Under the pieces are notes generated by a model, which was not told the DNA's origin, searched no databases, and worked only from the letters and a program-made list of their open reading frames with translations. The position numbers and the translations under genes are program-made. This document shows, in pieces, positions 45,350 through 55,300 of a stretch of DNA of 64,000 bases. The stretch's first letter is position 1; every line of letters begins with the position of its first letter. The stretch is from Gracilimonas sp040117685 (GTDB lineage: Bacteria; Bacteroidota; Rhodothermia; Balneolales; Balneolaceae): positions 186,001 to 250,000 of the forward strand of contig NZ_JBEDYP020000002.1 in NCBI RefSeq assembly GCF_040117685.2. The letters are read 5' to 3'.

Positions 45350-46309
45350 ATGGATAACCGAACAATGAATATTTTCAAAAAGCACATTTCACTCCTGTTA
45401 CTCCTTCTGATTTCAGGAGCGTTGATATCATGTGATACCATTATCAGTCAAATTAGCGAACTGCCTGAGAATGAAGATGAGGAGGCGAGCAATTCTAATG
45501 ACCCAACGGATCCAAGTTATACCCTGCCCGGGATTCGTTTTACGAATGGAAGTTTTTCATTGGATAATCCCTTTGAAGTAACCCAGCGAGAAATCACACT
45601 CGACTGGGATGTAGTAGATGCTAACGGCTCCACCATTGAATTCGATTTTGAATACAGTTATCGATACGCTTCTCCTGAAGAAAGCATACAGAGCAAAAGC
45701 TTTCAACCTGTAAGTGGATCCGAATCTATCACTATATCCAACCTTAATGAGACCTTCGGAGGAGAATTATACACCTTTGAAATCTATGCTCAATATCCGG
45801 TTCCGAATTCATCTGCTGTAAAGGATACCACCTTCGAGGGGCAATTTTCAGTGAATGCCATCCAGAGCCGCGGATTCCTCTTCAATCCGTATATCATTAA
45901 TAGCAATAATGACGGCACATACACCGCTGAAATTTATCTGGATGAGATACAGGAAACCGATGATCTCACCGCATTTTCTTTGGTGCTCAGTTATAGTAAT
46001 ACACTGCTCTCTGTTACCGATGTTCAGGTATTCGGACAAGCAGGTAGCTTTTTGAACCCGGATGGAAGTAATACGCTGATTTATGTTGAACCCGAGATTA
46101 CATCGGGCTTAATAACCATCGAGGCCGGGATAGCCGGTAACACGGCTTCCATCTCGGGAGGCGGAGCCGTTTGTGAGATAACTTTCGCTCCAACAGGCAG
46201 CTTCCAGGGCAACACCAGTTTATCCATACATAACTCTTCTGTGCTGAAGTCCTCCCAGGGCTTTGACATAGACATTCTGCAGTTCGATCAGGCAGATGTA
46301 GTTCAATAA
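45350..46309 (+). CDS. Lipoprotein with cohesin-like domain
   Basis: A 319-residue lipoprotein. ATG 45350 or 45365 can start it; the lipobox L-I-S-C follows a Leu-rich run. After an acidic linker comes a fibronectin-like beta domain (about residues 58-165: GIRFTNGSFSLDNPFEVTQREITLDWDV). The C-terminal domain (about 175-310) looks cohesin-like: NNDGTYTAEIYLDEIQETDDLTAFSLVLSYSNTLLSVTDVQVFG then TIEAGIAGN and VCEITFAP. Cohesins bind dockerin modules, and a dockerin-like EF-hand pair occurs in the very next gene product. It lies between the PEGA gene (4 bp) and the giant surface protein gene (13 bp). An anchoring role is inferred. Confidence 0.65.
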   Translation: MDNRTMNIFKKHISLLLLLLISGALISCDTIISQISELPENEDEEASNSNDPTDPSYTLPGIRFTNGSFSLDNPFEVTQREITLDWDVVDANGSTIEFDFEYSYRYASPEESIQSKSFQPVSGSESITISNLNETFGGELYTFEIYAQYPVPNSSAVKDTTFEGQFSVNAIQSRGFLFNPYIINSNNDGTYTAEIYLDEIQETDDLTAFSLVLSYSNTLLSVTDVQVFGQAGSFLNPDGSNTLIYVEPEITSGLITIEAGIAGNTASISGGGAVCEITFAPTGSFQGNTSLSIHNSSVLKSSQGFDIDILQFDQADVVQ

Positions 46310-46322
46310 GCACAGGGGCATT

Positions 46323-49300
46323 ATGTATTCAAAAAAATTAATTAACTCTACGACTATCAACCGCGCAGTAACACGTTGTATTATGAAAAAAGGCCTTCTA
46401 CTATTCGGGATTTTCACCTTCGGTGCCCTCACCTCCTCTTCTGTTTTTGCTCAGAATAAGAAAGCAGCTAGTGAAACGGTTTCACCCACTGCTTTATCCG
46501 GCAATACGGATATGTTTTTAAACAGCCCGGTGCAGCCGGCATCTCCCGGAAGAGATGAAGTAGCTGAAAGTGAGGTTTTCCCGACCAGCAGTATTACTTA
46601 CACGTTTTCAGATAGCACATTACCGGGGAATTTTCTTTGGTTCACAAGCGGAAATAAATTCGGCCGTGAAATTTCCACCCCGTGGTCGTTAGCAAAATCA
46701 GCCAATACCTTTGAAGCCGGACATAGTCTGAAAAGCGGGGCAATAGACAGTTCTCAGACCTCCAATATGGCTATGTTTGTAATTGTTGATGACGGTGGCG
46801 GAACGCTTCAATTTAAGTACCGCACCAGCACCGAAGCTGATTTTGATTATTTCTACCTCGAAATAAACGGAGCTATTGTAGATTCTGCTTCCGGTGCCAT
46901 TGCATGGACCGACAGCCCGGTGTATGACCTCCCTGCCGGTCAGTATTACATCGACTTCTGGTTCACCAAGGATGAATCCGTTGATGATCCCAATGGCATT
47001 GATGCCGTATTTTTAGATAATATTGCTCTTACCGGACTGGATGCCACTCCGGTGAGAATTTCGAATGTTCAGCCCAATGCCGCAGCTCCTTTTTCTGAGG
47101 TAGACATCTATGGAAGTGGGTTTTTCGATAGTTCATTCCCGACTGTACGCTTTGGGAGCACACAGGCAAACGTAATTTCAAGGAGTGAAACTAAGATCAC
47201 CGTTGAAGTTCCAAACACAACCGCCGGCATTCAGGACCTTGCCGTTACCAATTTCTTTGGCGGGGATACTCTATCTAACGGCTTTACTGTACTTAATGCC
47301 GTTGATGCCAGTTTTGGTACTCAGAATGTTATTTCTACCCTTGCTGATGGGGCTCACAGTATTTATGCAGCAGATTTGGATGGTGATGGGGACCAAGATA
47401 TTCTCTCAACTTCGATCTGGGATATGGAAATTGCTTGGTATGAGAATAATGGAGATGGGACTTTCGCCTCTCAAGCTATTATCTCTACTCTTGCTGAAGG
47501 ACCTATGAGTGTTTTCGCAACGGATCTAGACAATGATGGTGATCAAGATGTCATATCAGCTTCACAACTTGATAATGAAATAGCTTGGTATGAAAATAAT
47601 GGAGATGGGACTTTCGCCTCTCAAACCATTATTTCCACACTCGCAGATGGTGCTCGAAGTGTATATGCTACTGACTTAGATAATGATGGTGATCAAGATA
47701 TACTTTCTGCATCAAGCTCAGATGATAAAATTGCTTGGTATGAGAATAATGGAGATGGGACTTTCGCCTCTCAAACCATTATTTCTACACTCGCAGATGG
47801 TGCTCGAAGTGTATATGCTACAGACCTGGATGGTGATGGGGACCAAGATGTACTCTCCGCTTCCCAAAATGATAACAAAATTGCCTGGTACCAAAACAAC
47901 GGGGACGGAACTTTTGCATCCCAAGCTATTATTTCTACCCTTGCCAATGGTGCAGTAAGCGTATATGCCACCGATTTAGACGGTGATGGGGATCAGGATG
48001 TGATGTCTGCGTCTACAACCGACGACAAAATCGCATGGTATTCCAACAATGGTGATGGTACTTTCGCTTCTCAAACCGTTATCTCTACATTAGCTGATGG
48101 GGCCCTCAATATTTATGCTACTGACCTAGATGGTGATGGGGACCAAGATGTACTCTCCGCTTCCCAAAATGATAACAAAATTGCCTGGTACCAAAACAAC
48201 GGGGACGGAACTTTTGCATCCCAAGCTATTATTTCTACCCTTGCCAATGGTGCAGTAAGTGTATATGCCACCGATTTAGACGGTGATGGGGATCAGGATG
48301 TGATGTCTGCGTCTACGACCGACGACAAAATAGCCTGGTACGAAAACACCGGTACTGAAATCGTTTCTTATGTAACCAAAGTATCTAAAGAGGCCGCCGC
48401 TCCGGGTTCTTCCATCCAGGTATATGGTTCCGGATTTAATAGTTCCAGTTCCGTTTACATCGGCGGCGTACAGGCAACGGTGGAGTCAGCACAATCCACC
48501 AAGCTGACCGTTACGGTTCCTTCCATGAATTCTGGTATCCACGATCTGATCGTCCAAACGGACGGAGATGTTGCGGAGTATTCAGACAAGTTCACGGTCA
48601 TAAAAGAGCAACCTGCCTATTTCGAATTTGCGGAATCCTTCGATAATGGTAACACCAGTTCGAACATTTCAGTTAGCCTGGATCTGGACGGAGACGGCGA
48701 TTATGACGTGCTGGATAATTATAGTTTAGGTGGAGGCATTTACGAACTGATTCCTTTAATTAATGATGGTAACGGTAACTTCACCTATGGTACTTCTATT
48801 GCGAATACTTCTATTGTAGAACAAACAGCAGGTGACTTTAACGGAGATGGGTTTGAAGATCTCGTCTATTTCACAAGTCTTGGTTCTGACTCCCTCATAT
48901 TCATTCCGAGTAACGGCGATGGCTCATTCGGAAATAAAATACACCTAACCGGTTTTACCACCACCTTTTTCAACTACCACATGGAAGCCGCTGATGTGAA
49001 TTCAGACGGTAATTTAGATTTGCTAGGTGGTAATTTAGGAAGTGGGTCGCTTAGCTGGTTTGCCGGTAACGGGGATGGTACATTTCAAACAGAGCAAAGC
49101 ATAATTACAGGTTCAAGCCTGATCTACGATTTTACCCTATCAGATTTGGATCTGGACGGAGACCTGGATGTTATAACCGGCCAAAATGGCATTTTGAACT
49201 GGTTTAGAAATGATGGAACAGGTTCTTTCACCCTTGTAGCCAGCCTTGGTTCGTCCTCCTATCGGACGGTAGCTTCCTCCTATGTAAATAATGACGACTA

Positions 49301-52300
49301 TCCGGATATCATAGCGGCAACATCCAGCGAAACCTATTATCTGATTAACAACGGAAACAGCACCTTTGGATCACAAATTGCCATCAGTTCTTCGACCGGA
49401 AATGATATACGCTATGAAATGAAAGTACTTGATTTTGATGGCGATGGTGATGAAGATATTTTGGGAAGTAATAGCAACTACTTGTTCTGGATCGAGAAAA
49501 CCGGCACTTTCGATTACTCAGAGATAAGACCTATACGAACAACCGGACTCCAACGAAAAACGGATGTACGTGATTTTGATAATGACGGAGATTTGGACAT
49601 CATTGGAAGTCCATTTTCTGGTGGAATCCTGGAATTTTATAGAAATATTGTTCCCGAACTCAGAATTACCGATGTAATTCCTTTAGGGGCTGCTCCAGGT
49701 TCAGAAGTCGAAATTTTTGGTAATTCGTTCAGTAAAGACCTTTCTGAGTTAACGGTATCTGTCAATGACGTTGCTGCTAATGTAGTAAGCTCTGAAGGAG
49801 AAGCTGCTTACGCTAATAAATTGGTTATTGAAATTCCCGTAACAGCTGCCGGACCTGCCGAATTAAGTATCACAAGTGGAAACCGAAGTGTAGTAAAACA
49901 AAATGCCTTTACCGTTCTTAAAAGCGAAGGTGCCTATTTCGACGGACAAAACATTATCTATAACCAACCGGAACAACCCTATATTTCTGTTTTTGGAGAC
50001 CTGAATGGAGATGGATACAAGGATGTGGTAACATGGTCGAATACCAACGACAACCTGGATTGGTTTGAAAATGATCAAGCTGGCAGTTTTGGAACCCGGA
50101 CTCCCATCGGAAGTGGCACTGTTGTTTACAACATAGAAATTACCGATGTGGACAACGACGGGGATAATGATATCGTCACATTGGATGGAAGCAACCGTTC
50201 CGTAAGAGTTTATCCTAATACAGGATCCGGTCTGTTTAGCACTCCCTACGATTTGTACAATTATCCATCTCAAAGCGGATATACTCCAACCCTGAAAGAC
50301 TTCACCATGATTGATATGGATGGGGATGGATTAAAGGACCCGGTTGTAAATCTTTACTATACGCAATCAGGTGGCTTTACCACTTATTACTCTAAAGTAG
50401 TATGGCATAAAAATAATGGAGACGGTACGGCTGATGCACCAATAGACGTATATAGTTATAACAGTAGTTCTTTCTCATCAACTTATATCGCAGACTTCCA
50501 TATCACTGACCATGATGGTGATGGTGATCAAGATGGAATAATTGCCTACGCAGATGGAAAAGGTATACAAGTGCATGTAAATGATGGCAATGGCAACTTC
50601 ACCTACCTTAACAATCAGTATTTTTACACCAATGACCTTATTTCCGACCTGGAATCGGCTGACTTCAACAATGATGGCATTGAAGATATCATTTTCGGCC
50701 GCCGTTATATTGGCACTTCTTTTTCTAATAACATTACGGTTACCCAAAGCACCGGCTCTGCGAATCCTCCTTTATTTGTACTACATGAAAGTCTTGGATA
50801 CCCGGATGAAGTGGAAGTTATTGACTTCAATGGGGATGGTTTCTATGATATTTTATATTCCTCTTTAGGTGGTGATGTAATACAGGTACTTATAACGGAT
50901 GGAAATTCTGTAACGGATACGGTGTCGATTGCTACTTCGGCTACCATTGACGGCCCGAGATATATCGATGTGGCAGATGTGGATAACGATGGAGATCTGG
51001 ACGTAGTTTCAGCCTCCAGTATCGACGATAAAATTGCCTGGTATGAGAATGAAACCCCTCCTCTTCCATTAACAACCATCGCCGATGCACGGCAGCTTGC
51101 AAATGGGGAAAACGTAAAGATCCAGGGAATCATCACGCGAAAGCATGAGAATGTATTTAAGATTCAGCAGAACAATGCCGGGTTGCATATATATGCCACC
51201 ACCAATTTCAATGCCCCGCTTTACAACGCTGCTGTGCAGATTGGTGATTTGGTAGAAATTACAGGGACGCTTGCGGAAGTAAACTCCATGAAGGAGCTTG
51301 TCAATATTTCGTCAGCGAGTGTTATTTCTGCTCAGAACCCTCTGCCTGACCCCATTGATATTGTATTGGGCAATGTTTCAGATTTCGAACAATATGAGTC
51401 GGTATTGGTTAGAGCCAGAAATCTTTCTTTAACCGAAGCCGGTCAAAACTTCGTGAATGAGACAGATTATGACCTCTATGAAAATGATGTTTTAAGAACC
51501 ATTCGCCTTATTGTTGGACCTTCATTCACTACAGAAATTGCCGGGCAGATTATTCCGGATGATTTTGAATTTACCGGTATTGTTTATCAAAGCTCAGGCA
51601 CCGGTGATGAGGGCTATGCATTGTACCCTATCAATAACAGTGATATCCGATATTACACCCCGGATAACGAATATATTTCGCTGGAAACAGCCAAAAACTC
51701 CGCCGATAGTTCGTATGTCCGGGTGCGGGGTATTGTAACCTCACCGAACTTTCAAGCTTCTGCCAATAATACTTCCTTTTATATACAAGACGGTGATTTT
51801 GGGATTGTTGTGTTCAATGGTGATGCAGCTGTTTCAGGAATAGCAACAGGTGACAGTGTGGAAGTGGAAGGCGAACTTGAAACCTTTAGCGGTCTTCGTG
51901 AAATCGAAGTAAGCGATGTCAATAATAACATCTCTGTTCTTAACAGCGGTAACACCCTGCCTGATCCGATTACTATATCTTATAATGATTTTGTAAATGC
52001 CGGTGATCCATCTACCGACCTGCAAAACCTTCAGGGAAGACTGGTCAGAGTTAATGACCTGATTACCGATCCCGGCACATGGCCGGCTAATGCATCGGCT
52101 GTAAACACAAATGTTACCGCCGAGACTTTTAGCGGTAATACAATTGATATCCGCCTTTGGGCTCAAACCGAAGTGATTGGAGACACCCCTCCGGCCTACC
52201 TTGACCTGGTGGGTGTTTTGGGGGCCTTTAACGGTGCTCAAATTGCTCCACGATTCTCAAGTGATATTATCCCTATTGAAACCCCGGGTCCCTTGAACCT

Positions 52301-55300
52301 GACAGCAACCGCAGGATTTTCATCCATAGATCTTGACTGGAGTCCGAGTCCGGCACCGAACATCGGTGGATACAATGTGTACCGATCAACTTCTTCTTTT
52401 ACGGATTCAACCTCAGCCACAAGATTAAATACATCAGTACTTAGTGACACTTCGTTCACGGATACTACTCCGGTTGAGAATACTACCTACTACTACCGTG
52501 CTGCAGCCTACGATACGGTTACCGGCAGCTTATCTCAGCTGAGTGATGAAGTAGTCGTTCCATTTAAGATTAAGCAGGTGTATGCACTGTCTGCAACTGC
52601 AGGTGATGCCGGTAGTTCACTTTCTATCTACGGTGCGAACCTTACCAACTCTTCGCTTGATGTGCAGATTGGTGGACAGAGTGCAACAATTGCTTCATCC
52701 GATTCGATTCAGATCACAGTTACTGTTCCGGCTGTTACTCCGGGCACCTATCAGGTTACGGTTGTTATAGATGGGAACACATTCCTTAATGCTCCTGACA
52801 TGTACACCGTACTGGAAGATACCCCGGGTGAGAGTGGATTCTTCCAGGATCCTACAACCCTGGCGACTTTGTCGGGTGTGCTGGATATTCAGGCAGCTAA
52901 TCTGGACAACGATCAGGACCTTGATATCCTGACGGCTTCCTACAATGAAAATGCATCCAACAATGTGGAGTTTTTGGAGAATCAGGGAAATCTGACTTTC
53001 TCGAATCCACAGGCACTTGGAGAAACAGGTGACGCCCGTGCACGCAGCGTAACTTATGCTGACTTTGACGGTGACGGTGTGTTAGATGTAGCCGCAGCGT
53101 ATAACAATGTTCTGGCCTGGTACCAAAATGACGGGGCATTTAACTTCTCAAGCGTCGATGGTTCCGTAATTGAGACCTTCCCGGTTATCTCAAATTACAA
53201 CACACAGAAGGTCATAGCTTTTGATGTTAACCTTGATGGTGATACGGATATCATTCATGTTCATACCGTTTCTGACGATATTTCATACTACGAGAATAAC
53301 GGAACAGGCACCTTTGTTCTCCAGCAACTGATAGACGGAAATGCCGCTTTGGTTAATGATGTGAAAGCTGCTGACTTTGACGGCGATGGCGATTTTGATC
53401 TCGTTGCCTCCATTGAAGCTACAAATCAAATTGTACAATACGTTAATAACGCAGGCACCTTTGCTGCTGCTTCGGAAATAAGCTCTTCGGTTGACAATCC
53501 TCAAAATGTCATCACCGCTGATCTGGATAATGATGGTTTTGTTGATGTTCTTTCCATTTCACAAACCGACTCAAAAGTAGCCTGGTATTCCAACAATTCA
53601 GGTAATGGCGTTTTCGCAGCACAAAGCGTAATATCCAGCGACTTGACAGATCCGTTTAATGCCACAGCTGCCGATTTAAACGGTGATGATTTAAAAGACG
53701 TCATTGTTTCTACACTGAACGGTTATCTGGTATGGTATAAAAACCTTGGTGCAGGTAGTTTTGATACTGCAGATACTCTGCTATCAGGTGCCGGAGAATT
53801 ACGATCTGTTGCAGCTGCAGACCTGACCGAATCCGGTTTATTGGATTTGATTGTTGGAGACTACACTTCGAATCAGTTGCTCCTGCTGAAGAATGTGGAT
53901 ACCCCTCCTCTGCCTCCTACCGGTGTAACCGTTTCCAGCGATATCGGATCAGCTTCACTCAGCTGGGATGCCAATGCAGAAACTGACCTTCTGGGCTACG
54001 ATGTGGTTCGCAGTACCAACCCTGATGTTGATGGGTTCACTTCCCTGCTGTCCACCCCTCAATTGGGTACCACCTACGAAGATACAGGTCTGAATAACGG
54101 CGTAACCTACTATTACCGGGTAGTAGCCATCGATTCAAGTAATACCCGTGTGCCCTCTGATACTGTAAGCATTAAAGCCGTATCAACCCAGATTTCAGGA
54201 ATTTTCCCAAACTCAGGTGTTGAAGGAACTCAGGTTACATTGTCAGGAATTGGTTTTTCTAATGTACTTTCTGAAAATCAGGTTCAGTTTGGCGGTACTG
54301 ACGCTAACGTTGTCAGTGCTGACTCAGCCTCAATTGTCGTAGAATCTCCTGCAGGTATAACCGGATTTGTGAATGTAACAGTTACAACCAACGGAATTGA
54401 ATACACCTATCCGGGTAAGTTTCTGTACCTGAATGAAAGTGAAGGCACTTTTGGACTGTTTGATACGCAGACCGGTTTCGCAGGTGTGGGGAATATTACC
54501 TCTGCAGACATCGACGGGAACGGGTTTGAAGACCTGATTGCCACCCGTCCGGCTGATAATATCATAACCATGTACTTCTCGAACGGAGATAACCCATTCC
54601 AGGGGTCCCTGAATTTCAATTACCCGGGATCGGTCAATCCTAAAATTGTCCGCACCATGAACGTGTACGGCGATGAATTCCCGGATCTTGTATTTATTTC
54701 CAATGTAAATAATGAGTTCAGAGTGCTGAAGAACAATGGCGGAAGTACATCCGGCACCGGTTTCCTCGATGAGACTACGGTATCAATAAATCACACAGGT
54801 ATCTCGGATATCTTCCCGGCGGATATGAATAATGATGGTTTTACCGACGTGGTTATTGCTTCATCAAATGATGGAAAGATCAGCTGGTACGAAAACCAAA
54901 GCTTCCTGTCTGAAGTAGCATTCGGATCAGAAAACTCTGTGGTCGATAACAGTAATCAGATTAACTCAGTTTATGCTGCCGATTTTAACGGAGATAACCT
55001 CACGGATATCATCTCAGGTGAAAACGGAGGTCATGAAGTGGCTTACTACCAAAACGATGGTAACGGGTCATTCACCCGAACCGTAATCGGAGGTAACATC
55101 ACAAATCCTGAAAGAGTAACTGCCTCCGATCTCGATAATGACGGTGATCTCGATGTAGTTTATGCTTCCTCCGGTGACAGCGAGGTAGGAGCATTTATCA
55201 ACAATGGAGACGGCACCTTTGGCAGTAAGTCGGTCATCGGAACCGGTGTCACCCAGGCTGTTGATGTTTCGGTAGGCGACCTTAACGGAGACGGACTGGT

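Noticed and set aside
47328..48360. Regular 150-bp repeats considered as a CRISPR or satellite array
   Set aside because: The unit is a multiple of three, stays in frame and encodes FG-GAP/VCBS blades with calcium loops.
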